This document shows positions 7,457-16,715 of a stretch of DNA of 64,000 nt, piece by piece. Below the pieces are notes generated by a model. That model saw nothing but the letters and a program-made list of their open reading frames with translations. It was not told the origin of the DNA and made no database searches. A program made the translations under genes and the position numbers. Origin of the DNA: Paeniglutamicibacter gangotriensis Lz1y (GTDB lineage Bacteria; Actinomycetota; Actinomycetes; Actinomycetales; Micrococcaceae); contig NZ_AOCK01000005.1 of the NCBI RefSeq assembly GCF_000348945.1, positions 248,001-312,000 on the forward strand. The letters are read 5' to 3'. The number at the start of each line of letters is the position of its first letter. Position 1 is the first letter of the stretch.

Positions 7457-8785
7457 ATGGCAAACCAATCCCCCACCGGGCTGGACACCTCCCAGCACCA
7501 CCTCGAGATATCGCCCAAGGCCCGACGCCGGGCACTGGTATCCAGCTTCTTGGGCTCGACGGTCGAATACTACGACTTCCTGCTCTACGGCGCCGCCGCA
7601 GGGCTGGTCTTCCCCCACCTATTCTTCCCGGACACCATGGACCCGGGGTTGGGGACCGTCCTGTCCTTCGTGATCCTGCTGGCCGGCTACATTGCCCGCC
7701 CGGTAGGCGGTGTGCTCTTCGGCCACTTCGGCGACAAGTTTGGCCGCAAGAACATCCTGTTCATCACGCTGATGATGATGGGCATCGTTTCCGTTGCCAT
7801 CGGCCTGATGCCGACCTATCACACCATCGGCATCGCGGCCCCGCTGCTGTTGGTTCTGTTGCGTGTCATCCAGGGCCTGGCCGTGGGCGGCGAGTGGGCC
7901 GGTGCCACACTGATGGCGGCCGAACACGTGCAGGAAAAGAACCGTGGCTTCGCCGCCTCGATCGCGGTCACCGGCGGTCCGACCGGCTCAGTGTTGGCCA
8001 CCCTAATCCTGGGTCTTTTCGCCGGCCTGCCCGAGGAGGACTTCCTGGCTTGGGGCTGGCGCGTCCCGTTCCTGCTGTCCGCGGTCCTGGTCATCATCGG
8101 TCTGTACATGCGCTACCGCGTGACCGAATCTCCGGACTTCCTCAAGGCCAAGGCCGAAGGCGCAACCAGCACCGGAATGCCGCTGACCCGGGTGCTGCGC
8201 GATTACCCGAAAGAAACCATCCTGGGCACCTTGGCCGTGGCCGGCCCGCTGTTCATGCAGGCCATGCTGGCGATCTTCATGGTTCCGTATGTGGTGTCCA
8301 CCGGTGCGGTGGACCGACAGACCGCGCTGATGATGCTCACCGCTTCATCCTTCGTACACATCTTCGCCATCCCGTTCTTCGCCTGGCTCTCGGACCGTTA
8401 CGGTCGTCGCCCGGTGATGCTCGGCGGGGCACTGATTTCTGTGGCCCTGGTATTTCCGATGTTTGCGATGTTCAACTCCGGGGTGTTCTGGATGGTGGCG
8501 CTGGGCTTCATGGTCGGAAACCCGATCATCCAGGCGTCGATGTACGGACCGATCGGCGCTTTCCTGGCGGAGAAGTTCGACACCGAGTCCCGCTACACCG
8601 GGGTATCGATCACCTTCCAGGTCGGTTCGGTGCTTGGCGCAGGTCTGGCCCCGCTGATGAGCCAATGGTTGGTCGGGCTGGAGAACGGCGGCGGAACCAA
8701 CAACATCGCTTGGTACTTCATCTTCCTGATTGCCGTCGGCGCCGCGTGCGTGCTGCTCTCCAAGGAAACCCTGAAGCGTAAGTAA
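7457..8785 (+). CDS. MHS-family MFS transporter (metabolite:H+ symporter)
   Basis: A 442-residue protein with about twelve membrane segments. Its first segment, SSFLGSTVEYYDFLLYGAAAG, is the signature start of the metabolite:H+ symporter group (ProP, KgtP, ShiA). GHFGDKFGRKN is the conserved loop between segments 2 and 3. The frame runs upstream for hundreds of bases without meaning. The ATG at 7457 is chosen because ACGGAG precedes it and the protein then has the family length. It diverges from the dioxygenase operon, so it probably imports the aromatic acid that the operon degrades. The substrate is inferred from position only. Confidence 0.82.
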   Translation: MANQSPTGLDTSQHHLEISPKARRRALVSSFLGSTVEYYDFLLYGAAAGLVFPHLFFPDTMDPGLGTVLSFVILLAGYIARPVGGVLFGHFGDKFGRKNILFITLMMMGIVSVAIGLMPTYHTIGIAAPLLLVLLRVIQGLAVGGEWAGATLMAAEHVQEKNRGFAASIAVTGGPTGSVLATLILGLFAGLPEEDFLAWGWRVPFLLSAVLVIIGLYMRYRVTESPDFLKAKAEGATSTGMPLTRVLRDYPKETILGTLAVAGPLFMQAMLAIFMVPYVVSTGAVDRQTALMMLTASSFVHIFAIPFFAWLSDRYGRRPVMLGGALISVALVFPMFAMFNSGVFWMVALGFMVGNPIIQASMYGPIGAFLAEKFDTESRYTGVSITFQVGSVLGAGLAPLMSQWLVGLENGGGTNNIAWYFIFLIAVGAACVLLSKETLKRK

Positions 8786-8794
8786 TCGTTCACC

Positions 8795-8860
8795 GGCAGC
8801 CCGTCCGCCCCGCGGCGGGCGTGCTGCCAGATGGCACCCGGCTACCCTGCTCGGGTGCCA
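8795..8860 (+). terminator. Tandem hairpins after the transporter gene
   Basis: Two hairpins follow the stop codon. The first pairs GGCAGC (8795-8800) with GCTGCC (8824-8829) around a CCGCC/GGCGG inner stem. The second pairs 8832-8840 with 8852-8860. No T-run follows, so they may only reduce read-through into the thioesterase gene. Confidence 0.45.
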
Positions 8861-8918
8861 TCAATGGTTAAGGTGGGAGACAACGCCCCCACCCCCTGAC
8901 ATCTGGAGGAAAACCATC

Positions 8919-9368
8919 ATGGCACTACCGGCAACCCTGTCCGAATTCACCGCACGCTGGGATAAGTTCCGCGATTCGCTCGGTTTCGAGGACATCACCT
9001 TTACGCTGCGGCTGACCCCGCATGCGGTCACGGAAGACTCGATGAGCTTCTCGATGCCGCTCTGCGATGAGCTGTCGCAAGCCAATGGGATGTTTGCCGC
9101 GGCATCGCTCTTTGGTGCCGCAGACATCGCCGGAACCTTCCTGGCCATGAATGCCTACGCCGATGCCGGACAGTTCCCGCTGGCCGTGCAATCGAATGTG
9201 AACTTCATGTCCAATTCCAAGTCCGGTCCGGCCGTGGCCACCGCGCGCATCCTGCGCGGCGGCTCCTCGGTGGTCGTGGTCGAGGTCCAAGTCGCCGACG
9301 CCGAAGCCAAGGCGCTGGTACACACCACCTTCACCTACGTGCTCAAGGAACGCCGACTGGGAAAATAG
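8919..9368 (+). CDS. PaaI-family hotdog-fold thioesterase
   Basis: This 149-residue protein resembles the PaaI/YiiD hotdog group. It has an internal segment LSQANGMFAAASLFGAADIAGTFLAM, matching the long central helix with its catalytic-type Asn and Asp positions. The strand VQSNVNFMSNSKSGPAVATARILRGG follows. Such enzymes hydrolyse stalled or dead-end aryl-CoA or acyl-CoA esters. TGGAGGA lies just ahead of the ATG at 8919. It follows the MHS transporter on the same strand and complements the CoA ligase in the dioxygenase operon, which suggests rescue of CoA from aromatic thioesters. The substrate is unproven. Confidence 0.72.
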   Translation: MALPATLSEFTARWDKFRDSLGFEDITFTLRLTPHAVTEDSMSFSMPLCDELSQANGMFAAASLFGAADIAGTFLAMNAYADAGQFPLAVQSNVNFMSNSKSGPAVATARILRGGSSVVVVEVQVADAEAKALVHTTFTYVLKERRLGK

Positions 9369-9387
9369 TTGCTTCGCGGTACCTCGT

Positions 9388-10017
9388 TCAGCGCACCGGC
9401 GGATCCAACAGCGAACTAAACATGGCGCTGGCTCGCACCACGGCAGATTGCCAGTCGTTTGCAAATTCCTCCGGATCCTCGGTGAACGCGTAGCGAGTGA
9501 TGGTCCCGGCCAGCAGCACCAAGGCGTGCTGCGCGCCGGGATCATGAGGCAATTCGTGGGCAAGCAACGCTGCCTGATGCGGCTTGAGCCGCTCAATGAG
9601 TGCGTCGGCCACCAGTTGTTCTGCCGCTTGGACGTGAACATGGGTGCGCCGACGCAGCTCGGGAAAGGCCCGCACCATTTCACGGCGTCGGCGAAACCCC
9701 TCCCCTGCTTGCGTGCTGGTGTTCAGCACCGCGGCCAGAAGCTTGGCGGTTCGGGGCAGAACCTCCAACTTTGAAGAAACAAATTCCTCCCAATCGGCTT
9801 CCGGCAGCCAGGGGGCGCGGGTGCCGAGCACCGCATCTTCCTTGGTGGGGAAATAATTGAAGAAGCTGCGCCGCGAGACTTCCGCTTCCGCGGCGATGGA
9901 ATCAACGGTGGTCGCCGCGAGGCCTTTCTCCAGCACCAATAGCACCGCTGCCTCATGGATCTTCATCCAGTGCTGATTTCGGCGGGCAGCGCGCGCACCC
10001 TGATTCATCTCATTCAT
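9388..10017 (-). CDS. TetR-family transcriptional regulator (probable mhp regulator)
   Basis: A TetR-type repressor of about 209 residues. The N-terminal helix-turn-helix is clear (TTVDSIAAEAEVSRRSFFNY, then FPTKEDAV) near residues 33-60, and the ligand-binding helical domain is variable. The open frame extends to 10176, but the ATG at 10017 (MNEMNQGARAARR) gives the normal family start. Eleven bases upstream of it lies the perfect palindrome TGCACTAGTGCA, a good candidate for its own operator. It diverges from mhpB, so control of the meta-cleavage operon is likely. TetR proteins are usually repressors released by a pathway intermediate; the ligand is not known here. Confidence 0.8.
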   Translation of the reverse strand: MNEMNQGARAARRNQHWMKIHEAAVLLVLEKGLAATTVDSIAAEAEVSRRSFFNYFPTKEDAVLGTRAPWLPEADWEEFVSSKLEVLPRTAKLLAAVLNTSTQAGEGFRRRREMVRAFPELRRRTHVHVQAAEQLVADALIERLKPHQAALLAHELPHDPGAQHALVLLAGTITRYAFTEDPEEFANDWQSAVVRASAMFSSLLDPPVR

Positions 10018-10027
10018 TCTTAGATTA

Positions 10028-10039
10028 TGCACTAGTGCA
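10028..10039. promoter_or_regulatory. Palindromic operator candidate between tetR and mhpB
   Basis: TGCACTAGTGCA is a perfect 12-base palindrome directly upstream of the TetR gene start and in the divergent promoter region of mhpB. Related pieces (CACTAGTTGTGCA and TTGTGCACTA) occur before mhpA at 17532-17567. Confidence 0.5.
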
Positions 10040-10210
10040 CGATTGATGGGTGCCAAGCAATTCCAGAATTTCCTTGGAATCTCGGACTTCAACGAAAAAG
10101 AGTTATTGGTTCGTGCCGCCCAATGGAACAGAGACGTGCCTTCGCACCCCACATCGGATGGAATGAGAACAAGCAAATTTTCCAGTCACCAACCGAATGG
10201 AGCGCCAGGA

Positions 10211-11152
10211 ATGCAACAAGCACTGATCGCCATGTCGCACTCTCCCTTGCTGGAGCACACCAATCCACCCGAGGACGTCAAGGCTGCAGTCGAGGCGGCG
10301 TTCGATCATGTCCGCGCCTTCGCCAAGGACTTCAACCCGGATCTGGTCGTGAACTTCGGTCCTGACCACTACAACGGTTTCTTCTACGACCTGATGCCCC
10401 CGTTCTGCGTCGGCTACGAGGCGCTGGGAACCGGCGACTACGACTCGTGGGATGGGCCGATCAACGTCCCGACCAACGAGGCCGAAAAGCTGGCCCAGTA
10501 CATCATTGACCAGGACATCGACACCGCGATCTCCCGCAAAATGGAAGTTGACCACGGGGCAGTGCAGCCCATGGAAATCATCTTCGGCGGGTTGGACACC
10601 GTCCCGGTGATACCGATCTTCGTCAATTCCGTGGCCCGCCCCTTCACCAAGGTTTCGCGCGTGCGCAAGTTCGGCCAAGCCGTCGGCGAGTACTTTAAGG
10701 ATTCGGACAAGAAGGTCCTGTTCATCGGCTCCGGCGGCCTGTCCCACGATCCACCGGTCCCGCAGATCGCCACCGCAACCGAAGAACAGCGCGCGTTCCT
10801 GACCGACGGCCGCAAACCCACCCCCGAGGCACGCGCAGCCCGCCAGGCCAACACCATCAATACGGCCATCAAGTTCGCTGCCGGCGAGGCCGACATCATG
10901 GACCTGAACCCGGAATGGGACCGCGCCTTCCTCGAGGTCTGCAAGTCAGGAAACGTCGAGGGCTTCGATGCCTACACCGCCGATGAGATGGATGCGGTTG
11001 CCGGGCACTCCTCGCACGAGGTCCGCACCTGGGTCGCCGCCTACTCGGCGCTGCGCGCCTGCGGCGAATACGAAGTCGACTACGAGTTTTACAAGCCAAT
11101 CAAGGAATACATTGCCGGATTTGGCGTGACCACCGCGGTATTGAAGAAATGA
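10211..11152 (+). CDS. mhpB: 2,3-dihydroxyphenylpropionate/2,3-dihydroxycinnamate 1,2-dioxygenase
   Basis: This 313-residue extradiol dioxygenase belongs to the LigB superfamily and has nearly the same length as E. coli MhpB. Recognisable parts are the N-terminal MSHSPLL, the FGPDHYNGFFYDLMPPFCVG stretch near residue 55 and the later IGSGGLSHDPPVPQ. It would open the catechol ring of 2,3-dihydroxyphenylpropionate by meta cleavage using Fe(II). The longer frame from 10043 has no support, so the ATG at 10211 is chosen, with GGAG a few bases upstream. It starts the mhpBDFE operon and overlaps mhpD by four bases (ATGA). Confidence 0.9.
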   Translation: MQQALIAMSHSPLLEHTNPPEDVKAAVEAAFDHVRAFAKDFNPDLVVNFGPDHYNGFFYDLMPPFCVGYEALGTGDYDSWDGPINVPTNEAEKLAQYIIDQDIDTAISRKMEVDHGAVQPMEIIFGGLDTVPVIPIFVNSVARPFTKVSRVRKFGQAVGEYFKDSDKKVLFIGSGGLSHDPPVPQIATATEEQRAFLTDGRKPTPEARAARQANTINTAIKFAAGEADIMDLNPEWDRAFLEVCKSGNVEGFDAYTADEMDAVAGHSSHEVRTWVAAYSALRACGEYEVDYEFYKPIKEYIAGFGVTTAVLKK

Positions 11153-11955
11153 GCGAACCCATCATGAGCACCGAACGCACGCTACTTCTGGATTCTCTGG
11201 CCACGGATTTGCTGACGGCCACCGAAACCCTTGAACCGATTGCCCCATTGCGCGACCGTGTCGAGTCCATGAACGTCAACGATGCCTACCGCATCCAAGA
11301 TATCCAGCTGCGCGCCCATGTTGCCGCCGGCCGTGTGTTGGCAGGGCGCAAGGTCGGACTGACCTCACTGGCCATGCAGAAGCAGCTCGGCGTCGACTCC
11401 CCCGACTTCGGATTCTTCTTCACCGACATGGTCCACCACGAGGACGCACAGATCGCTGCCGATTCCTTCATCTCCCCCAAGGTCGAACCCGAATTCGGAT
11501 TCGTCTTGAAAGAAACGCTGACCGGCCCGGGTATCACCCGCGAACAGGCTGCCGCAGCCATCGGGGAGATCTACGCGGCAATCGAGATCATCGATTCACG
11601 CATCGCCGATTGGGACATCAAGCTGGTGGACACCGTGGCAGATAACGCCTCCTGCGGCGCCATCGCCGTCGGAACCACCCCGCTGGAGGTACAGGTTCAG
11701 GACCTCGGCGCGGTCGAGTGCTCGCTGCTGATCGACGGCGAAAAGCGCTCCACCGGGACCGGCACCGATGTCATGGGCGACCCCGTCGCCCCGTTGGCCT
11801 GGCTGGCCAACGTGCTGGGCGAACAGGGTGTGTCCCTCGAGGCCGGCCAGCTCATCCTTCCCGGTTCCTTCACCGGAGCCCTTCCGGTCATCGCCGGCCA
11901 GTCCGCCACCGCGGACTTCGGATCCTTGGGCTCACTGAGCATCAACTTCATCTAA
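11149..11955 (+). CDS. mhpD: 2-keto-4-pentenoate hydratase
   Basis: A 268-residue member of the fumarylacetoacetate hydrolase-like fold, the same size as E. coli MhpD. It has the segments GRKVGLTSLAMQKQLGVDSPDFG, PKVEPEFGFVL with its metal-binding glutamates, and AAIEIIDSRIADW. It would hydrate 2-hydroxypenta-2,4-dienoate to 4-hydroxy-2-oxovalerate. The ATG at 11149 overlaps the mhpB stop, which suggests translational coupling; a second ATG at 11164 is an alternative. Its substrate normally comes from the MhpC hydrolase, which is not present in this window. Confidence 0.88.
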   Translation: MSEPIMSTERTLLLDSLATDLLTATETLEPIAPLRDRVESMNVNDAYRIQDIQLRAHVAAGRVLAGRKVGLTSLAMQKQLGVDSPDFGFFFTDMVHHEDAQIAADSFISPKVEPEFGFVLKETLTGPGITREQAAAAIGEIYAAIEIIDSRIADWDIKLVDTVADNASCGAIAVGTTPLEVQVQDLGAVECSLLIDGEKRSTGTGTDVMGDPVAPLAWLANVLGEQGVSLEAGQLILPGSFTGALPVIAGQSATADFGSLGSLSINFI

Positions 11956-12003
11956 TCTTCCCCCTTTTTCTTCGTTACCTGTCACTAAGGAAGTACCCAC
12001 GCC

Positions 12004-12942
12004 ATGGCTAAAAAGACAGCCGCAATCGTCGGCTCCGGCAACATCGGCACCGATCTGATGTTCAAGATCATGCGCCGTTCCACCAACGTCGAGGTCAAAT
12101 ACATGATCGGTGTCGACCCCGCCTCCGACGGGCTGGCCCGCGCCGCCCGCCTCGGGGTGACCACCTCCGCAGAGGGCGTGGACTGGCTGCTGGCCCAGGA
12201 TGAACTGCCCGACTTCGTCTTCGAATGCACCTCCGCCAAGGCCCACGAAGCCAACGCACCGAAGTACAAAGCCGCCGGCATCCACGCCATCGACCTGACC
12301 CCCGCCGCCGTGGGTCCGTACCTGGCACCGGTAGTGAACCTAAATTCACTGACCGACACCATGAACGTGAACATGATTACCTGCGCCGGTCAGGCCACCA
12401 CCCCGATCGTCGCCGCAGTCTCCTCCGTGGTTCCGGTCGAGTACGCCGAAATTGTTGCCTCCATCGCCTCGAAGTCCGCCGGCCCCGGTACCCGCGCCAA
12501 CGTGGATGAATTCACCGAGACCACCGCCAAGGCCCTCGAAGTTGTCGGAGGTGCCAAGCGCGGCAAGGCCATCATCATCATCAACCCGGTCGAGCCGCCG
12601 ATGATGATGCGCAACACCATCTACTGCATGATCCCGGCCGAGGCAGCAGTCGCCGGTGCCACCCAGGATGCCATCCGCACGGCCATCGATGCCGCCGCTG
12701 AATCCATCCGCGACTACGTCCCGGGCTACGCCCTGCGCCTGGAACCACAGTTCGATCAAGCCCGGGATGACTGGGGCGGCTTCGGGCGCGTCGGCATCTG
12801 GGTACAGGTGGCCGGTGCCGCCGATTACCTGCCCGAGTATGCAGGAAACCTGGACATCATCACCGCAGCGGCGACCCGCACCGCGGATCTGCTCTCCGAC
12901 AAAATCGACGCCGCGCGTGCCACCGCGCCGGCCAACTCATAA
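12004..12942 (+). CDS. mhpF: Acetaldehyde dehydrogenase (acetylating)
   Basis: This 312-residue enzyme has an N-terminal NAD-binding fold ([17 protein letters not shown]) and the catalytic cysteine in [13 protein letters not shown] (Cys127). It would convert acetaldehyde, NAD+ and CoA to acetyl-CoA. In the MhpE/MhpF and DmpG/DmpF family it forms a complex with the aldolase and receives acetaldehyde through a channel. The aldolase gene follows after 17 bases, fitting that partnership. AAGGAAG precedes the start at 12004. Confidence 0.9.
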   Translation: MAKKTAAIVGSGNIGTDLMFKIMRRSTNVEVKYMIGVDPASDGLARAARLGVTTSAEGVDWLLAQDELPDFVFECTSAKAHEANAPKYKAAGIHAIDLTPAAVGPYLAPVVNLNSLTDTMNVNMITCAGQATTPIVAAVSSVVPVEYAEIVASIASKSAGPGTRANVDEFTETTAKALEVVGGAKRGKAIIIINPVEPPMMMRNTIYCMIPAEAAVAGATQDAIRTAIDAAAESIRDYVPGYALRLEPQFDQARDDWGGFGRVGIWVQVAGAADYLPEYAGNLDIITAAATRTADLLSDKIDAARATAPANS

Positions 12943-12959
12943 GAACGGGGAAGCACACC

Positions 12960-13988
12960 ATGACTGCACCCATGAACACCACCTTTGACATCCGGATTAC
13001 CGACACCACGCTGCGCGACGGCTCGCACGCCATGAGCCACCAGTTCACCGAGGAACATGTCCGCTCCGTGGTCCGCGCACTGGATGATTCCCGCGTTGAG
13101 GTCATCGAGGTCACCCACGGCGATGGCCTGGGCGGGTCCTCCTTCAACTACGGCTTCTCCAAGACCCCTGAACTGGACCTGATCAAGGCCGCAGTGGACG
13201 AGGCCAAGGCCGCGAAGATCGCCGTGCTGATGCTCCCGGGCCTGGGCACCATCCACGATCTGAACCAGGCCTACGACGCCGGAGCATCGGTGGCCCGCAT
13301 CGCCACCCACTGTACCGAGGCAGATGTCTCCATCCAGCACTTCCAGCACGCTCGCAAGCTGGGCATGGAAACCGTTGGCTTCCTGATGCTCTCCCACCGG
13401 GTCTCCCCGGAGGAACTGGCCGTCCAGGCACGCATCATGGCCGATGCCGGCTGCCAGTGCGTCTACGTGGTTGACTCGGCCGGCGCGCTGATCCTAGATG
13501 ATGTTTCGGACCGCGTTTCGGCCCTGGTCGCAGAGCTGGGCGATGACGCCCAGGTCGGCTTCCACGGCCACCAGAACATGAGCTTCGGCGTCGCCAACTC
13601 GGTATTTGCCGTTCGTGCCGGTGCCAAGCAGATCGACGGCACCCTGATGGCGCTGGGCGCCGGTGCGGGCAACTCCCCCACCGAGGTCCTCGCCGCGGCG
13701 TTCGACCGCCTGGATATCAAGACCGGGGTTGACATCCAGGGCGTGATGGCCGCGGCCGAGGACGTCGTCAAGCCGTTCATCACCCGTATGCCGGTCATGG
13801 ACCGCGCCTCCATCATGCAGGGCTATGCAGGGGTCTATTCCTCCTTCCTGATCCACGCCGAGCGCGCGGCCGATCGCTACGGCGTTCCGGCCTACCGGAT
13901 CCTCGAGGAGATCGGCAAGGCCGGCTACGTCGGCGGCCAGGAAGACATGATCGTAGACGTTGCCGTGCAGCTGGCTGCCGCCCGCTAA
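12960..13988 (+). CDS. mhpE: 4-hydroxy-2-oxovalerate aldolase
   Basis: A 342-residue DRE-TIM metallolyase. The signature [16 protein letters not shown] lies at residues 13-28 and the metal-binding HGHQ ([11 protein letters not shown]) near residue 200. It would split 4-hydroxy-2-oxovalerate into pyruvate and acetaldehyde, passing the aldehyde to MhpF. It ends the mhpBDFE operon; a strong hairpin follows 21 bases after the stop. GGGGAAG precedes the ATG. Confidence 0.9.
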   Translation: MTAPMNTTFDIRITDTTLRDGSHAMSHQFTEEHVRSVVRALDDSRVEVIEVTHGDGLGGSSFNYGFSKTPELDLIKAAVDEAKAAKIAVLMLPGLGTIHDLNQAYDAGASVARIATHCTEADVSIQHFQHARKLGMETVGFLMLSHRVSPEELAVQARIMADAGCQCVYVVDSAGALILDDVSDRVSALVAELGDDAQVGFHGHQNMSFGVANSVFAVRAGAKQIDGTLMALGAGAGNSPTEVLAAAFDRLDIKTGVDIQGVMAAAEDVVKPFITRMPVMDRASIMQGYAGVYSSFLIHAERAADRYGVPAYRILEEIGKAGYVGGQEDMIVDVAVQLAAAR

Positions 13989-14009
13989 GCGCTTCGCTTT
14001 CTCTCTGTT

Positions 14010-14046
14010 GGAGGTGGGCCCAAGCCATTGGCTTGGGCCCACCTCC
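14010..14046 (+). terminator. Terminator of the mhpBDFE operon
   Basis: A 17-bp perfect inverted repeat (14010-14026 with 14030-14046) has a three-base loop. It lies 21 bases after the mhpE stop. No long T-run follows (ATATCT). Confidence 0.7.
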
Positions 14047-14155
14047 ATATCTAACGCGAAAACATCCACAATGCTCTCGGTGCTTTGCGACCACCAATCC
14101 ACTCACATGGCTAGGCAGTGCCCAGGCCTGTTACTGATTGTCAGAAGGAAAATCC

Positions 14156-14758
14156 ATGAGCTCTCTTAACCCGAAATCAACCGCAGTGCTCGCCATCCAT
14201 CTCCAGCACGATATCGTCTCCGAAAACACAGCATTCGGATCCATTTTCAACCAACAAGTTGTAGCAAATGATGTCTTGGCCAAATGCAATAAGGCGATGC
14301 AGACGGTACGTGACATGGGCGGCACCGTGGTTTTAGCCCGGATTGCCTTCAACCCAGACTATTCAAATTTGGTTCCAACTCTTCCGCTGCTGCAGATGGT
14401 CCTTCAAGCCGGCTGCCTTAAAGACGGCGAACATGGAGCAGAACTCGTTCCGCAGGTCGAAGTTGGGCCCGAAGACGTGGTGTTGACCCACCAACGTCCA
14501 GGCCCGTTCACCGACACGAACTTGCATGAATTATTTCAGGCGAAAGGCATCGAAAACGTGTTGGTGTGCGGCGTCGCAACAAATGCCTCCGTTGAAGGTG
14601 CTGCGCGGCAGGCCAGCGACCTTGGCTATTCAACCTTCGTAGTCTCAGATGCGAGTTCCGCGGCCGATCAGGCATCCCATGATGCGTCGATTGGTTCTCT
14701 GGGTCTCTTCGCACAAATGATCACCGTCGAAGAAATCAGCACAGTGTTTAGCACATAG
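14156..14758 (+). CDS. Isochorismatase-like protein with altered catalytic positions
   Basis: This 200-residue protein follows the cysteine hydrolase/isochorismatase fold, with VLAIHLQHDIV at the N-terminus, GPFTDTNLHELFQAKGI in the middle and VLVCGVATNASVEGAARQASDLGY near the end. The usual Asp-Lys-Cys triad is not preserved. The Asp of IDxQ is His15, the Lys region reads THQRPG, and the Cys position of TNxCVE is Ser145. AAGGAAAA precedes the ATG at 14156. The base composition is visibly less GC-rich than its neighbours and it uses codons such as TTT, ACA and CCA, so it may be a recent arrival. Hydrolase activity is uncertain; a non-hydrolytic or differently catalysed role is possible. Confidence 0.72.
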   Translation: MSSLNPKSTAVLAIHLQHDIVSENTAFGSIFNQQVVANDVLAKCNKAMQTVRDMGGTVVLARIAFNPDYSNLVPTLPLLQMVLQAGCLKDGEHGAELVPQVEVGPEDVVLTHQRPGPFTDTNLHELFQAKGIENVLVCGVATNASVEGAARQASDLGYSTFVVSDASSAADQASHDASIGSLGLFAQMITVEEISTVFST

Positions 14759-14886
14759 ACAACAACCCCGCCGGCTTGTCGAGCAATTTTGTGGTTTCCC
14801 ATATTTGCGGCCCCCGTCAATCGCCGTTGTGCCGCTACCCGGCACGTAGCCTATTGACCGAGGCTGACTGCGGCGATGATGGATTA

Positions 14887-15675
14887 ATGCTTTCCTCACC
14901 TAATTTCTCTTCAGCGGATCTAGCCGGCGCCGGAGTAGTTGTCACCGGTGCGACCTCGGGCCTAGGCGCCGCCACCGCCCGCCTCTTTGCCGCGCGCGGC
15001 GCCCACGTGGTAGTGTGCGGACGCAATGAATCAAGGGGAACCACCTTGGCCGCAGAAATCGGCGGCGTTTTCGCCCGCGTGGACGTACACGACGAGGAAT
15101 CCATGCGGGCCGCCATGGCCTTGGGTTCGCTGGCCCCGCGAGGACTTCGGGTTGCCGTGTCCGCTGCGGGCTCGGCAATCATCGAAAAGACCCTGAGCCG
15201 CGACGGCACGCACTCACGGGCGTCTTTCACCGAGCAGCTGCAGACCAATCTGGTCGGATCGTTCACGCTGTTGACCGAGGCGGCGGCGACTATGGCCCAG
15301 AATGAGGCCGAGGCCGATGGATCCCGCGGGGTCATCGCGCTCACGAGTTCGGTCGCGGCCTATGAGGGACAGATGGGTCAGTTGGCCTACGCCGCCTCCA
15401 AGGGCGGGGTCAATGCCATGGTCCTTCCCGCGGCACGTGACCTCGCACGTCACGGAGTCCGTGTCCTCGGCGTGGCCCCGGGCGTCTTTGACACCCCGTT
15501 CATGGACGTCCTCAGCGACGAGGCCAAGTTGGGCATCGGCGCCGCCGTGCCCTTCCCGCAACGACTCGGGCACGCCGACGAGTTCGCCCATCTGATGCAC
15601 TCGTTGGTAACCAACCCTATGCTCAACGGCGAGGTCGTCCGCCTCGACGGCGCACTGCGCCTGGGCATGCGCTAA
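14887..15675 (+). CDS. SDR-family oxidoreductase (3-hydroxyacyl-CoA dehydrogenase type II-like)
   Basis: A 262-residue short-chain dehydrogenase. It has the cofactor motif TGATSGLG near residue 20, AVSAAG near 88 in place of the usual NNAG, and the catalytic YAASKGG near 165. The pattern of a C-terminal QRLGHADEFAHLMHSLVTNPMLNGEVVRLDGALR is typical of type II 3-hydroxyacyl-CoA dehydrogenases (HSD10-like). It may oxidise a hydroxyacyl-CoA derived from an aromatic side chain. The ATG at 14887 (MLSSPNFSSAD) is preferred to the upstream frame start. It precedes a medium-chain reductase with a 51-base gap and is probably co-transcribed with it. Confidence 0.75.
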   Translation: MLSSPNFSSADLAGAGVVVTGATSGLGAATARLFAARGAHVVVCGRNESRGTTLAAEIGGVFARVDVHDEESMRAAMALGSLAPRGLRVAVSAAGSAIIEKTLSRDGTHSRASFTEQLQTNLVGSFTLLTEAAATMAQNEAEADGSRGVIALTSSVAAYEGQMGQLAYAASKGGVNAMVLPAARDLARHGVRVLGVAPGVFDTPFMDVLSDEAKLGIGAAVPFPQRLGHADEFAHLMHSLVTNPMLNGEVVRLDGALRLGMR

Positions 15676-15726
15676 GCACCACAACCAGTCCAAACACCCC
15701 CTATCGTCCCCGGAGATCCAACCGCC

Positions 15727-16698
15727 ATGCTTGCAGCCGTCGCCCACGCGCAGAACCCGTCCGACCCGCTTTCTTGCCTCGAGCTTCGCGAGGTTCCCAC
15801 ACCGGTCCCCCCGGCAGGCTGGACCCGCATCAAGGTCAAGGCCTCGTCAATGAACATGCACGATGTGTGGACCTTGCGCGGGGTCGGGCATGATCCCAAG
15901 AACATCCCCATCATTCTCGGTTGCGACGTGGCCGGGGTGACCGATGACGGGCGCGAGGTCATCATCTATCCGGTAATTGCAGATCCTGACGCAGGCAACG
16001 GGGACGAGACCCTAGATCCTAACCGTGCCCTTCTCTCCGAACAGCACGACGGCGGCTTCGCCGAATACATCGTGGTGCCCGACCGTTGCGTGATCCCCAA
16101 GCCCCATCAGCTCTCCTTCGAGGAGGCGGCCTGCCTGCCCGTCACCTGGTCAACCGCCTACCGCATGCTCTTTACCCAGGGACAGCTCAAGGCCGGGGAC
16201 CGCGTGCTGGTCCAGGGCGCCGGCGGCGGGGTCGCCTCCGCGGCGATCGCACTGGCCGCGGCCGCAGGTGCCACCGTTTACGCCACCAGTCGCACCGAGG
16301 AGAAGCGTGCGCTGGCCTTGGAACTGGGCGCGCATGATGCGTTTGAATCCGGTGCCCGACTTCCCGAGCGCGTGGATCTGGTCATCGAAACGGTGGGAGA
16401 GGCCACCTGGGGGCATTCATTGCGGTGCCTGCGACCGGGCGGAGCCATTGTCATCGCCGGTACGACCTCAGGCACCAGTCCCGAGGCGGATCTGGGGCGC
16501 ATCTTTTACCAGCAGCTGCGGGTGCTCGGCTCTACCGGGTCCACGCGCCACGAGATGGTCGCAATGCTACGCATGCTGGCCACCACCGGACTCCGGCCGC
16601 GCATCGACCGTGTGTTGCCCCTGGAGCGTATCCATGAGGGATTCGCGGCCATGATCGCCGGCGAAACCCAGGGCAAAATCGTCATCACCGTCTCCTGA
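15727..16698 (+). CDS. Zinc-independent medium-chain dehydrogenase/quinone reductase-like protein
   Basis: This 323-residue protein belongs to the medium-chain dehydrogenase/reductase superfamily. It has an N-terminal catalytic fold (SSMNMHDVWTLRG, near residue 40), a Rossmann motif GDRVLVQGAGGGVASAA near residue 157, and a closing part ERIHEGFAAMIAGETQGKIVI typical of the family. The catalytic zinc cysteine and histidine are not evident, so an NADPH-dependent enoyl or quinone reductase is more likely than an alcohol dehydrogenase. It sits between an SDR gene and an IclR regulator inside the mhp region, so its substrate may be a side-chain intermediate; this is inference. Confidence 0.72.
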   Translation: MLAAVAHAQNPSDPLSCLELREVPTPVPPAGWTRIKVKASSMNMHDVWTLRGVGHDPKNIPIILGCDVAGVTDDGREVIIYPVIADPDAGNGDETLDPNRALLSEQHDGGFAEYIVVPDRCVIPKPHQLSFEEAACLPVTWSTAYRMLFTQGQLKAGDRVLVQGAGGGVASAAIALAAAAGATVYATSRTEEKRALALELGAHDAFESGARLPERVDLVIETVGEATWGHSLRCLRPGGAIVIAGTTSGTSPEADLGRIFYQQLRVLGSTGSTRHEMVAMLRMLATTGLRPRIDRVLPLERIHEGFAAMIAGETQGKIVITVS

Positions 16699-16715
16699 AT
16701 CCCGGGCACTATGTC

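Noticed and set aside
14027-14155. Possible small RNA between the mhpE terminator and the isochorismatase-like gene
   Set aside because: Only the terminator hairpin is structured. No promoter or second terminator supports a separate RNA.
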